Shown here piece by piece: positions 55,932 to 64,000 of a stretch of DNA of 64,000 bases. This DNA is from JBJHBP01 sp050485645. GTDB taxonomy: Bacteria > Pseudomonadota > Gammaproteobacteria > Steroidobacterales > Rariloculaceae. Positions within the stretch are counted from its first letter, which is position 1; the number at the start of each line of letters is the position of its first letter. The stretch is taken from contig JBJHBT010000018.1 in the NCBI GenBank assembly GCA_050485645.1, positions 1 through 64,000 of the forward strand, written 5' to 3'. The notes under the pieces are model-generated. The model saw only the letters and a list, made by a program, of their open reading frames with translations. It had not been told where the DNA came from and did no database searches. The position numbers and the translations under genes were made by a program.

Positions 55932-56557
55932 GTCTGCGTAGTCTCCACTGTTCCCACCACCCGCACCAGATCCGCCAGCGAACGCATGCCAAGCTTGCGC
56001 ATCACTCTCGCCCTGTGCAGCTCAACCGTGCGCTGACTGACCCCAAGATCCAGTGCAATGACCTTGTTCGCCTGCCCGTTTACTACCCGTCGCATGACTT
56101 CCGTCTCGCGCGGCGTCAGGGTCGCGAGTTTGCGGCGAACCACCGTCATCGCTCCCAGTTCCTCCCGACGCCTGCGATCCAGGTCCAGCGCCTTGTGGAT
56201 CAGTTCGATCAGATCCTGATCGCGGAAGGGCTTCTGAATGAAATCGAAAGCACCGGATTTCATCGCATTGACCGCCATCGGCACATCACCATGGCCGGTA
56301 ATGAAAATAACCGGTATCAAGGCACCGCGACGGTTCAGATAGTCCTGGAGCTCCAGTCCGCTGGTTCCGGGCATGCGGATGTCGACGACAAGACAGGCAT
56401 GCCTGTCCGGCTCATAGTCCTCGAGAAACTCTTCCGCCGACGCATAGGCTCGGCACTGAATCCCCGCCGTGTCGAGCAGCAGAACCACCGAATCACGCAC
56501 CGCCTCATCGTCGTCGACGACGTAAACCTCGCCATCCCGTCCCTTATCCGGATTCAT
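55928..56557 (-). CDS. fixJ: FixJ-family response regulator
   Basis: A 209-residue two-component regulator. The receiver domain (about 10-125) has DDD at 15-17, the phospho-acceptor Asp59 in LVVDIRMPG and Lys in FIQKPF; the LuxR-type HTH (about 140-200) shows LTPRETEVMRRVVNGQANK and VSQRTVELHRARVMRKLGMRS. FixJ proteins bind target promoters when phosphorylated by FixL in low oxygen. It overlaps both neighbours (fixL upstream, xfp downstream) by 4 bp. TAMGTAG words at three nearby intergenic regions could be its sites. Confidence 0.93.
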   Translation of the reverse strand: MNPDKGRDGEVYVVDDDEAVRDSVVLLLDTAGIQCRAYASAEEFLEDYEPDRHACLVVDIRMPGTSGLELQDYLNRRGALIPVIFITGHGDVPMAVNAMKSGAFDFIQKPFRDQDLIELIHKALDLDRRRREELGAMTVVRRKLATLTPRETEVMRRVVNGQANKVIALDLGVSQRTVELHRARVMRKLGMRSLADLVRVVGTVETTQT

Positions 56558-57687
56558 ACGGCCGCCGGAAGAATGACAACGAATCGCGCGCCGCCAGCTG
56601 GATTGTCGGAAAACGAGAGCGTTCCGCCACAGGTTTCCACTATCGTTCGGCTGATCGCCAGTCCCACGCCCAATCCCTCCTGCTTGGTGGTTACGAATGG
56701 ATGAAAGATACTACCTGCAAGTGACCTCGGTACTCCATGCCCGTGGTCGACCACCTCGATACTCGCATCGCCGTTCATGGTTCTGGCCGTTCTCAATACA
56801 ATACCTTTGTGCTTGCGCAACCCATCACGCATCGCATCAACAGCATTGCGCGTCAGATTGAGCACCACCTGTTGCAGTTGCACACGGTCGGCGTTTACCT
56901 GAGGAACGTCATCGGCCAGCTGTACGGCTATCACGAGCCCTTCGCCGTGCGCGTCCGCCTCGATCAGATTCATGATATCCCGGAGCATGTCGTTGACATC
57001 GACACGTTCGCTCCGCACGTCCTGTTTGCGTAAAAAATTGCGCAGATTCGTTATCACGTCACTGGCCCGTCGCGCCTGTTCCGCTATCCGTTCGCAGGTC
57101 TTCAACAGTGCGTCCGAGTCCAGCGGATCGCGCTGCATCAGGCGTTTGCCGACGTCGGCATAGGTGACGATCGCGCTCAGCGGTTGATTGATCTCATGGG
57201 CGATACCGTTCGCCATCTCTCCGAGCAGGTGGAAACGACCGACGTGGGTGAGGCGCGCCTCCAGTGAGCGGGTATTGCGCTCGGCATCCCTCTGCGTGGT
57301 CTGGTCACGGAGGATGCCAACGAATCGCCGCCGCTCTCCGTCTCTGGCTTCGCCCACCGACAGATCCAGCGGAAACAGCTCGCCACTCCTTCGCCTGCCC
57401 TCCACTTCTCGCCCGCGTCCGATCACCCTGGCTTCAGAAGTGCGGATGTAGCGCTCCACGTAGTTTTGATGTTCGCTTCGATAGGGCTCTGGCATCAGCA
57501 TGGAGACGGGCTGGCCGACAACGTCGACGGCCTGATAGCCGAACATTCGCTCGGCGGCGGCATTGAACGCAATGACATATCCCCGATCATCCATGACAAC
57601 AATCGCGTCGACAGCCGCGTCCAGCAGCGCCGCCAGCTCAGCTGCGGACCAGTGACCGGCTCGTGCTTCGTCTGGTGCCTGTAACAT
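56554..57687 (-). CDS. fixL: FixL-like haem-PAS oxygen-sensing histidine kinase
   Basis: A 377-residue sensor kinase. The PAS domain (about 18-138) keeps the FixL haem pocket: His73 in RSEHQNYVERY matches the proximal haem ligand (RSRHDSY in Bradyrhizobium FixL), and Arg93 in VIGRGREVEG matches the distal Arg contacting O2. The H-box NGIAHEINQPLSAI has the phospho-His at about 164, and GHGVPRSLAGSIFHPFVTT plus GLGVGLAISRTIVE are the ATP-binding G boxes. No transmembrane segment was seen, as in cytoplasmic FixL forms. It overlaps fixJ by 4 bp (ATGA). Confidence 0.93.
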   Translation of the reverse strand: MLQAPDEARAGHWSAAELAALLDAAVDAIVVMDDRGYVIAFNAAAERMFGYQAVDVVGQPVSMLMPEPYRSEHQNYVERYIRTSEARVIGRGREVEGRRRSGELFPLDLSVGEARDGERRRFVGILRDQTTQRDAERNTRSLEARLTHVGRFHLLGEMANGIAHEINQPLSAIVTYADVGKRLMQRDPLDSDALLKTCERIAEQARRASDVITNLRNFLRKQDVRSERVDVNDMLRDIMNLIEADAHGEGLVIAVQLADDVPQVNADRVQLQQVVLNLTRNAVDAMRDGLRKHKGIVLRTARTMNGDASIEVVDHGHGVPRSLAGSIFHPFVTTKQEGLGVGLAISRTIVETCGGTLSFSDNPAGGARFVVILPAAV

Positions 57688-57724
57688 ACGTAGTTTCCGT
57701 TAACGTTTCAGCTGCAACTGAAAC
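57686..57724. promoter_or_regulatory. FixJ-like box and palindrome between fixL and usp
   Basis: ATACGTAG (57686-57693) continues as ATACGTAGTTTCCGTTA, close to the FixJ site in rhizobial fixK promoters as I recall it (GTAAGTAATTTCCCTTA). Next to it GTTTCAG-ctgcaa-CTGAAAC (57705-57724) is a 7-bp inverted repeat. The pair lies at the fixL start and 104-135 bp upstream of the usp gene, so it may control either. Confidence 0.5.
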
Positions 57725-57827
57725 TATGATTGAACGACTCATGATTGCGCAAACCATCGGTTGCGCGGAACCTGATTAAACTGTCCGCGCACAAGCGGAT
57801 TTCCGGAAATTCATGGAGGCGGCGACC

Positions 57828-58769
57828 ATGCCCCACAGCAGGCACATACTTGCAATCGTAGACCCTACCGGCGATGAGCAGCCCGCGCTCGAAAGGGCCG
57901 CGCGGATCGCTGGCGGATCCGGCGCCACGCTGGAGCTGTTCGTCTGCGACTACGATCAGTATCTCGCAGGTGAGCGTTTCTTCGACGAAAACTCGCTGAA
58001 GAAGGCCAGGACGACCCTGCTGGCCAGTCATCGCCGGCGCCTGAGCGAACTTGCCGAAGGCATCGCCGCACGCTTCAGTATCGAGGTGCGCCAGGACACC
58101 GCATGGGACCACCCCCTTCATGAAGGGATCGTCCGCAAGGCGATCGCCACGAACGCCGCACTGATCGTCAAGGATACGCACTACCACTCGGCCTTCAGAC
58201 GGTCGCTGTTCTCCAATACCGACTGGAACCTGATCCGCACCGCCCCGTGCGACCTGCTGCTCGTGAAGCCACGCGAGTACGCCGCGAAGCCACAGGTGAT
58301 CGCCGCGGTGGATCCTCTGCACGAACATGACAAACCCGCCGACCTTGACGATAGAATTCTCGACTCCGCGATCGCGCTCTGTTCGACCCTTGGCGCCACG
58401 CTGCACGTCTGCCATGCCTACGATCCTGCGCCGGCACTGGCCGTATCGGCGGACGCGGTAACGATGCCGCTCTCGGTGCCGGCGCGGGAACTGATCGAGA
58501 CGCTCAGGGGCACGCATACCAGTGCCGTACACAGCCTCATGGACAAGCGCGAACTGGGTCGCAACCATGTGCACATTCACCAGGGTCCGGCTCATGAAGT
58601 CCTGCTTGATCTGGCTGAAGAGCTGCATGCTGATGTGGCCGTCATGGGTGCTGTTTCACGCAGTGCGCTGCAGCGGCTGTTCCTTGGCAGCACGGCCGAG
58701 CGCCTGATGGACAGGCTGCCGTGCGATCTGCTGATCGTCAAACCGGGCAACTTCGAGTCGGACATCTGA
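57828..58769 (+). CDS. Tandem universal stress protein (UspA domains)
   Basis: A 313-residue cytoplasmic protein with two Usp domains (about 5-150 and 160-313). The second carries the ATP-binding GxMGAVSRSALQRLFLGSTAE, and the first the variant VKDTHYHSAFRRSLFSNTDW. ATG at 57828 has GGAGG 8 nt upstream; a weaker ATG at 57813 is in frame. Such tandem Usp proteins are typical of low-oxygen survival gene sets. Divergent from fixL. Confidence 0.9.
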   Translation: MPHSRHILAIVDPTGDEQPALERAARIAGGSGATLELFVCDYDQYLAGERFFDENSLKKARTTLLASHRRRLSELAEGIAARFSIEVRQDTAWDHPLHEGIVRKAIATNAALIVKDTHYHSAFRRSLFSNTDWNLIRTAPCDLLLVKPREYAAKPQVIAAVDPLHEHDKPADLDDRILDSAIALCSTLGATLHVCHAYDPAPALAVSADAVTMPLSVPARELIETLRGTHTSAVHSLMDKRELGRNHVHIHQGPAHEVLLDLAEELHADVAVMGAVSRSALQRLFLGSTAERLMDRLPCDLLIVKPGNFESDI

Positions 58770-58799
58770 ACCGGCAGCACCGCGCGCCGGGGCCACCCG

Positions 58800-59663
58800 T
58801 CAATCGGCCGGTAGAACGATCACATCCGCTCTGACTTCGTCGATCACACGTTGCGCCGTGTCCGCGCGTGACGGACCGAAAACCGAGTTCGCCGATCCGA
58901 TCACGATCACGCCGGCATTGAGCTTCTCGGCCACTTCGGCTATCCCCCGGGTGGCGGAACCCTCGGCTGCGTGCACGCGATTTCGCGGCAGGCGGCAGCT
59001 GTCGGCGAAACGCTGCCGATCGAAATAGATGTCATCACCCTTGTACACCGTCACCGCATGCAGATCGGACTCAAGCGCGCCGGCAATGCGATGCGCCAGC
59101 GCCACGACGCCGCGATTGAGGCGTTCATGCACCTCGTTGTCCGGCTTCTGCTTGACCGCCACCAGGGCGGTGGAGGTATTGGACGGTTGCAGCGGGCTGA
59201 CCAGCAGCACGGGACACCGGGCAGCATTGAGCAACGCCCAGTCCGAAGTCTTCGCCAGCCGACGTACCAGCGCACCGTGTGGCGCCAGATTCTTGACGAT
59301 CAGGTCGCAGCCGGCACTCGTGGCGGCGCTGACCATGGCATCGCGCCAGTCGGGATGGGATTCGATCTGCACTTCGACCCCAAGCCCGTTGCGGCGCGGA
59401 CGTTCAGCAAGCCGATCCACCCAGTGAACCATCTGTTCCACGGCCGCTTCCTGGGATTCTCGCCGGAACGCCAGATGCGTGTCGTAAACACAACAGTACA
59501 GCAGCAACGACGCATGGTTGCGCGCCGCGATCCACTCCGCCTTCTCCAGTGCCGGCTGCGCCAGCCGGGTCGGATCCAGCACCACGAAAACCTTGCTCAG
59601 AGGCGCTACTTCCAGATTCTCGGTCACAGTCAGTTCTCCACCTATGATCGCCACGCCGAGCAT
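58800..59663 (-). CDS. Tandem universal stress protein
   Basis: A 287-residue Usp-family protein, convergent with the previous one and only 30 bp away. Two Usp-like halves (about 20-150 and 155-287); the second ends with VIVIGSANSVFGPSRADTAQ, the ATP-loop region in a variant form. ATG at 59663 follows GGAGG at 5-7 nt; the frame upstream to 59813 lacks family sequence. TATATT upstream (about 59685-59690, minus strand) could be its -10. Confidence 0.85.
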   Translation of the reverse strand: MLGVAIIGGELTVTENLEVAPLSKVFVVLDPTRLAQPALEKAEWIAARNHASLLLYCCVYDTHLAFRRESQEAAVEQMVHWVDRLAERPRRNGLGVEVQIESHPDWRDAMVSAATSAGCDLIVKNLAPHGALVRRLAKTSDWALLNAARCPVLLVSPLQPSNTSTALVAVKQKPDNEVHERLNRGVVALAHRIAGALESDLHAVTVYKGDDIYFDRQRFADSCRLPRNRVHAAEGSATRGIAEVAEKLNAGVIVIGSANSVFGPSRADTAQRVIDEVRADVIVLPAD

Positions 59664-59687
59664 ATCGTCCTCCGCTGGTGCGGGAAT

Positions 59688-59695
59688 ATAAGTAG
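59688..59695 (+). promoter_or_regulatory. FixJ-like box upstream of the hybrid kinase
   Basis: ATAAGTAG at 59688-59695 fits TAMGTAG and lies 121 bp before the hybrid kinase GTG at 59816, a distance close to those of the usp (135) and glgC (117) boxes. It also lies 25 bp upstream of the divergent usp gene at 59663. Confidence 0.4.
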
Positions 59696-59815
59696 TATCC
59701 TCAGGAGCGGTATCGCGGCTCGCAGTCCGGCCAGGCCCTGCGCCTTGTGGTTGTGCCCCGCCAACCCTAGAATCGGTCTCGAACACTGTTCGATACAGCA
59801 TCGCCCGGGCCAAGC

Positions 59816-61342
59816 GTGAACGACAATTACGACCTGTCAGGCGATCTCGCGAAACGCCTGCTCAACGCTGCTCCAGACCCCACCGTGATCGTCGATCGCA
59901 GCGGCGTGATCGTGTTCGCCAACACGCGCATAGAACAAACGTTCGGCTATGATCACGATGAGTTGATCGGGCAATCCGTGGAAACACTGCTCCCGGAACG
60001 TTTCCGCGAATCACACCCGCGCCACAGACAGCAGTTCTCCGAATCGGCGCAACCGCGACCGATGGGCGCCGGGCTCGATCTGTACGGTCGCCACAAGGAT
60101 GGACATGAGTTCCCGGTCGAAGTCAGCCTGAGTCCGCTGCAGACAGCCGGCGGGCTGCTGATCTCCAGTGCGATACGCGATGTCACCGAGCAGCGCCGGA
60201 TCGAGCGCGCTCTGGCCGATGCCGATCGCGCGAAAAGCCGCTTTCTTGCTGCCGCCAGCCACGATCTGCGTCAGCCACTGCAGGCACTGATGCTGCTGAA
60301 TCGTGCCGCAACACGCAGCTGCGCGCATGACGGCGAGCTGCCGGAGATACTCGACCGGCAGCAGAAGGCGCTGGAGTCCATGTCCGCGCTGCTGAATTCG
60401 CTGCTCGACGTCAGCAAACTGGACTCGGGCGGAATAGAGCCCCAGCCAGCGAACATCGCCCTGCAACAGATCTTCGACCAGCTTCAGAGCAACTTCGTCG
60501 AACAGGCGCACGAGAAAGACCTGACTCTGCGCATCGCCGAGACCGACCTTGCGGTATGCACCGATGCGCAACTGCTGCAACAGCTGTTGGCCAATCTGCT
60601 GTCCAATGCGATCCGCTACACGTCAGCCGGTGAAGTCAGCATCCATGCGGCAGCCGAGGACTGGCAGAACGTCACGGTCATCGTCGAGGACACGGGTATC
60701 GGCATTCCGGAAAATGAAATCGATCTCGTCTTCTCCGAGTTCTATCAGGTGGAGCGCCAGTCGGTAAGACAGGAGGGTCTGGGGCTGGGCCTTTCCATCG
60801 TGAAACGCATTGCCGCACTACTGGATGTGCCGCTGAGCATCGACTCGAAGGAAGGCAGGGGCACGCGGTTCATCCTGCAGCTGCGCCGCGCGGCGCAGGC
60901 CGAACCGGCAGGCGTCAGAGCCATCGCGCATCGCCCATCCGATGGCGCGCGAATCCTGATCGTCGACGACGACCGCGCGGTAGCCGATGCCACCAGGCTG
61001 TTGCTGGAGATCGAGGGATTCGAGGTACAGGTGGCGACCAACGAGGCGGAGGCCATGCAGGCGGTAGTGTCTGTCAATCCGGACCTGATCATCAGCGACT
61101 TTCATCTGCGCTGCGGCAGCAATGGCGCCACGGTGGTCAGGAATCTGCGTGCGGCGCTCAGCAGTGCCACGCCGGTCATCTTCGTCAGTGGCGACACCAC
61201 CGGCCTGCCCAGGAACGACTCGCTGCGACAGGCGCAGTACCTGATCAAGCCACTGAACGGTGACGAGCTGCTGCGCGCGATTCACAGCGGACTGGCAACG
61301 GAACCCGATCGGTCCGGCGCTCATCCGGTTTCCACCGACTGA
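59816..61342 (+). CDS. PAS hybrid sensor histidine kinase with receiver domain
   Basis: A 508-residue cytoplasmic hybrid. PAS (about 10-125, non-haem: no His at the FixL position), HisKA H-box AASHDLRQPLQALML (His149), HATPase with N-box LLANLLSNAIRYTS (Asn264) and EDTGIGIPEN, and a C-terminal receiver (ILIVDDDRAVAD, phospho-Asp428 in LIISDFHLR). GTG at 59816. No partner DNA-binding regulator adjoins it; it may feed FixJ or an unlinked regulator. Convergent with glgC, 6 bp apart. Confidence 0.92.
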   Translation: MNDNYDLSGDLAKRLLNAAPDPTVIVDRSGVIVFANTRIEQTFGYDHDELIGQSVETLLPERFRESHPRHRQQFSESAQPRPMGAGLDLYGRHKDGHEFPVEVSLSPLQTAGGLLISSAIRDVTEQRRIERALADADRAKSRFLAAASHDLRQPLQALMLLNRAATRSCAHDGELPEILDRQQKALESMSALLNSLLDVSKLDSGGIEPQPANIALQQIFDQLQSNFVEQAHEKDLTLRIAETDLAVCTDAQLLQQLLANLLSNAIRYTSAGEVSIHAAAEDWQNVTVIVEDTGIGIPENEIDLVFSEFYQVERQSVRQEGLGLGLSIVKRIAALLDVPLSIDSKEGRGTRFILQLRRAAQAEPAGVRAIAHRPSDGARILIVDDDRAVADATRLLLEIEGFEVQVATNEAEAMQAVVSVNPDLIISDFHLRCGSNGATVVRNLRAALSSATPVIFVSGDTTGLPRNDSLRQAQYLIKPLNGDELLRAIHSGLATEPDRSGAHPVSTD

Positions 61343-61348
61343 GGCCAT

Positions 61349-62593
61349 TCACGCCACGCATCGCACTTCCGCCGAATCCGCTTCGGCGTTCAGACTCTCG
61401 GCTGTGACCAGCGTAATGCCGGTGGCCGATACGTGGTTGCGGCCTGCTTCCGCGGCCTTATCGACTCCGATCATGCTCCCGTCCGGCACCACCACGCCGC
61501 TGTCGATGACGGCCCGGTGGATGCGGCAGTGACGACCGATCCGTGCACCGGGCAGTACCACGCTGTGCGCGATGATGGTGCCTGGGTCGATGTGACATCC
61601 GGTGGAAAGCACGGAATGCTCCACCGACCCTGCGACGGTGCAACCGGCCGACACGACGGAACGACGTGCGTAACCCTCACCGACGAACTTCGGTGGCGCC
61701 AGCCGTGCCTGGCAGGTGTGGATCGGCCACGAGAGGTCATGCAGATCCAGCCCGGGACTGTCGGCCAGCAGATCCATGTTCGCCTGCCAGTAGCTGTCCA
61801 GGGTGCCTACGTCGCGCCAGTAGCAGGACGCCATCCCGGCGTCCTGGAATGCGTGCGCATAGACGCGACGTGACCGGATCATCGCCGGCAGCACGTCGCG
61901 GCCGAAGTCACGCGATGAGGACGGGTCGAGGGCGTCTGTCTTCAGACGCTCAATCAACGCCGACCGGCGGAACACATAGATCCCCATCGATGCCAGCACC
62001 CGGTCCGGCCGCTCCGGCAGCGGTCTGGGCGTGGCCGGCTTCTCATCGAAACGCTGCACCCGTCTGCCTGCATCGATGGCCATCACGCCGAAGGCACTGG
62101 CCTCCTCCACCGGCACTTCCACACATCCGACGGTCGCCTCGGCGCCCGACGCGACATGCGCATCCAGCATTGGTCGATAGTCCATTCTGTAAATGTGATC
62201 GCCAGCCAGAATCAGGACCAGGTCCGAATCATGACCCTCGATCAGATCCAGGTTCTGGAACACGGCGTCGGCGGTACCGGCGTACCAGCCGTCACCACGC
62301 CGCTGCTGCGCGGGCCATAGCTCGATGAACTCGCCTATCTCCGGACGCAGGATGTTCCACCCCTGCTGCACATGCTTGATCAGAGAATGGGACTTGTACT
62401 GTGTCAGCAGCGCCATGCGGCGGATGCCGGAATTCACGCTGTTGGAGAGCGGGAAGTCGATGTTGCGGTACTGGCCGCCGAACGGCAGTGCCGGCTTGGC
62501 GTGCCAGCGGGTCAGAGGGCCAAGCCGGGTGCCGCTGCCCCCGGCAAGCACCAGCGCCAGGGTGTTCTGTTCCGGAAGACGTGGCTGTCGCAC
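61349..62593 (-). CDS. glgC: Glucose-1-phosphate adenylyltransferase
   Basis: ADP-glucose pyrophosphorylase, the control enzyme of glycogen synthesis. GTG at 62593 has AAGGAG 8 nt upstream and gives 414 residues. LVLAGGSGTRLGPLTRWHAKP (N-terminus), the invariant PFGGQYRNIDFPLSNSVNSG, DHIYRMDY and VQRFDEKP are visible; the C-terminal left-handed helix (SVEHSVLSTGCHIDPGTII) is present. No other glg genes lie here. A FixJ-like box (ATACGTAG, 62710-62717 minus) lies 117 bp upstream. Confidence 0.95.
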   Translation of the reverse strand: MRQPRLPEQNTLALVLAGGSGTRLGPLTRWHAKPALPFGGQYRNIDFPLSNSVNSGIRRMALLTQYKSHSLIKHVQQGWNILRPEIGEFIELWPAQQRRGDGWYAGTADAVFQNLDLIEGHDSDLVLILAGDHIYRMDYRPMLDAHVASGAEATVGCVEVPVEEASAFGVMAIDAGRRVQRFDEKPATPRPLPERPDRVLASMGIYVFRRSALIERLKTDALDPSSSRDFGRDVLPAMIRSRRVYAHAFQDAGMASCYWRDVGTLDSYWQANMDLLADSPGLDLHDLSWPIHTCQARLAPPKFVGEGYARRSVVSAGCTVAGSVEHSVLSTGCHIDPGTIIAHSVVLPGARIGRHCRIHRAVIDSGVVVPDGSMIGVDKAAEAGRNHVSATGITLVTAESLNAEADSAEVRCVA

Positions 62594-62709
62594 GGTCGCG
62601 CTCCTTGTGGGTCTGCACTGTCGGTTCGGATCAGCCGGCACCCCGGACCGGCAGACCCGATCTGTCAGGTTAATCCTCGCGAACAGCGCGAATCAGTTCG
62701 TATTTGTAC

Positions 62710-62717
62710 CTACGTAT
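62710..62717 (-). promoter_or_regulatory. FixJ-like box upstream of glgC
   Basis: Minus-strand ATACGTAG at 62717-62710, 117 bp before the glgC GTG and within the glgC-ppsA gap. The same eight bases occur at the fixL/usp intergenic (57686), and the related ATAAGTAG at 59688. Confidence 0.4.
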
Positions 62718-62753
62718 TCACACGATAAAAGATGATTTCCCGATTGTGATAAA

Positions 62754-64000
62754 TCAGGCGCGCGCCGCGGATTCGTCCTGCCTGCTCTCCGCGGCCGCGA
62801 CATGCTGTTTTACGTTCAGAAAGCTGTCCGGCGTAATGGAAATCGAGTCGACCCCGCAGGCCACGAGGAAACCGGCGAACTCCGGGCGGTCGCTGGGCGC
62901 CTGGCCGCACAGCCCGACCGGACGTCCGCACTCGTGCGCAGAACTGATCGCCTGGGCGATCGTGCGTCTGACGGCCTCGTTCTCTTCGTCGAACAGATCG
63001 CTGAGCCGGTCCGAATCCCGGTCCACCCCGAGCACCAGCTGTGTCAGATCGTTGCTGCCGATCGAGAAGCCGTCAAACCGCTTCGCGAATTCCTGCGCGA
63101 GAATCACATTGGACGGAATCTCACACATCACATAGACCTGCAGGCCGTTGACGCCACGCTCCAGCCCGTTGTCACGCATCACGTCCAGCACCCGGTCCGC
63201 CTCGTGGGGACTGCGGCAGAATGGAATCATCACGATCACATTGTCCAGCCCGATGTCATCGCGAACACGTCGCAGCGCCGCGCACTCCAGCGCGAATCCT
63301 TCCCGGTAGCCGTCGCTGTAGTAACGGCTGGCACCACGCCAGCCCAGCATCGGGTTCTCCTCCTCCGGCTCGAATGCCTCGCCGCCAAGCAGATTGGCGT
63401 ATTCGTTGGTCTTGAAGTCACTGGTGCGCACAATCACGGGCTTCGGGTAGTGGGCGGCCGCGATGCGCGCGATACCGCAGGCCAGCCGGTCGACAAAATA
63501 CTCCGAACCGCTGTCCCAGGCGCGGATCAGGCTGGCGATGCGGCGCCGCTCACGGCGTGAAACAACCTCCTTCGGATACAGCAGAGCCATCGGGTGCACA
63601 CGTATGTGATGGCCGATAATGAACTCCAGCCGCGCAAGACCGACCCCGTCGACAGGCAGGCGCCACCAGCGGAAAGCGCCCGCGGGGTTGGCGACATTCA
63701 GCATGATCCGCGTCCGCGTCGCTGGAATCTGGTCCAGCGTCACGCTGCTGACCTCGAACTCCGCGATGCCCTCATACACGAAGCCGGTGTCGCCCTCGGC
63801 GCAGGACACCGTCACCACGTCGCCGTCCCGCATCGTGCTCGTTGCCCGGCCGGTACCGATCACGGCCGGCAGCCCAAGCTCACGGCTGACGATGGCCGCA
63901 TGCGATGTGCGGCCGCCGTGATCGGTCACGATCGCCGCCGCCTGCTTCATGACCGGCACCCAGTCCGGATCGGTCATACCGGTGACCAGAATACCGCCGG
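62754..64000 (-). CDS. ppsA: Phosphoenolpyruvate synthase, C-terminal part (runs off the right edge)
   Basis: The frame continues past 64000 with GGILVTGMTDPDW upstream of the first Met at 63977. Visible parts: the phosphohistidine domain GGRTSHAAIVSRELGLPAVIG (catalytic His), then the PEP/pyruvate barrel with SNDLTQLVLGVDRDSDRLSD, and the C-terminal CGQAPSDRPEFAGFL (active-site Cys) and CGVDSISITPDSF. About 415 residues are in the window, roughly half the protein. PpsA makes PEP from pyruvate and ATP, feeding gluconeogenesis; with glgC it links acetate or pyruvate metabolism to storage. Confidence 0.93.
   Translation of the reverse strand, partial: GGILVTGMTDPDWVPVMKQAAAIVTDHGGRTSHAAIVSRELGLPAVIGTGRATSTMRDGDVVTVSCAEGDTGFVYEGIAEFEVSSVTLDQIPATRTRIMLNVANPAGAFRWWRLPVDGVGLARLEFIIGHHIRVHPMALLYPKEVVSRRERRRIASLIRAWDSGSEYFVDRLACGIARIAAAHYPKPVIVRTSDFKTNEYANLLGGEAFEPEEENPMLGWRGASRYYSDGYREGFALECAALRRVRDDIGLDNVIVMIPFCRSPHEADRVLDVMRDNGLERGVNGLQVYVMCEIPSNVILAQEFAKRFDGFSIGSNDLTQLVLGVDRDSDRLSDLFDEENEAVRRTIAQAISSAHECGRPVGLCGQAPSDRPEFAGFLVACGVDSISITPDSFLNVKQHVAAAESRQDESAARA

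Noticed and set aside
57725..57827. FNR/ANR box (TTGAT-N4-ATCAA) upstream of the usp gene
   Set aside because: Only a TTGCGC direct repeat is present; the symmetric FNR consensus is absent, so it is not called.
57708..58628. Minus-strand frame of 306 codons over the usp gene
   Set aside because: The plus strand has GGAGG, ATG and the Usp domain pattern; the minus frame has none.

Overview
The window is a stretch of a GC-rich gammaproteobacterial chromosome. The evidence is the conserved block yebC-ruvCAB-ybgC-tolQRAB-pal-cpoB-queE-queC-tRNA-Lys, followed by a sucA-sucB-lpd cluster and single-gene families usual for this class (GT9 heptosyltransferase, Pal, TolA). Genus cannot be read from the sequence. 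Most genes are on the minus strand, and starts were adjusted where a Shine-Dalgarno sequence, a stop/start overlap or a family N-terminus decided them.

Layout. (1) 1-1460 is the end of an integrative element: three overlapping plus-strand frames ending in a tyrosine integrase, abutting the 3' end of tRNA-Lys(TTT). (2) 1589-11289 (minus) is the Holliday-junction/Tol-Pal/queuosine block. (3) 11452-17274 (minus) is the 2-oxoglutarate dehydrogenase complex. (4) 17417-22566 holds envelope or poorly known genes (DUF5658, c-type cytochrome lipoprotein, DUF3187, DUF4397, a beta-barrel), tRNA-Arg(CCT), and a pRiA4b ORF-3-like gene broken by an 11-bp tandem duplication. (5) 22758-29595 is a ferredoxin-centred redox module: KorAB, a [2Fe-2S] ferredoxin, a 7Fe ferredoxin, a phospholipase-D lipoprotein, and a plastid-type ferredoxin-NADP reductase. 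(6) 29737-39321 is a methyl/one-carbon island: a core MetE-like protein, then (minus strand) fhs, ahcY, a PfkB (adenosine-type) kinase, metK and a divergent metF, headed by an HTH protein with a SAM-methyltransferase-like domain. (7) 39677-45168 is mixed housekeeping. (8) 45178-64000 combines transaldolase, acetate kinase, a beta-CASP nuclease, an RND pump, phosphoketolase overlapped by fixJ and fixL, two tandem-domain universal stress proteins, a hybrid kinase, glgC and a phosphoenolpyruvate synthase running off the right edge.

How they may work together. The FixL-like kinase keeps the haem-ligand histidine and the distal arginine of rhizobial FixL. Each of the three intergenic regions around the usp, hybrid-kinase and glgC genes carries a TAMGTAG word like the FixJ target. 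The right end of the window therefore looks like an oxygen-controlled central-carbon switch: phosphoketolase makes acetyl-phosphate, acetate kinase makes ATP from it, transaldolase feeds the pentose pool, and glgC and ppsA link to storage and gluconeogenesis. The methyl island contains a near-complete SAM cycle (MetK, SahH, adenosine-type kinase, MetE-like) joined to folate C1 enzymes (MetF, Fhs), with a possible SAM-binding DNA-binding protein at its head. These two are the best candidates for undescribed systems here.
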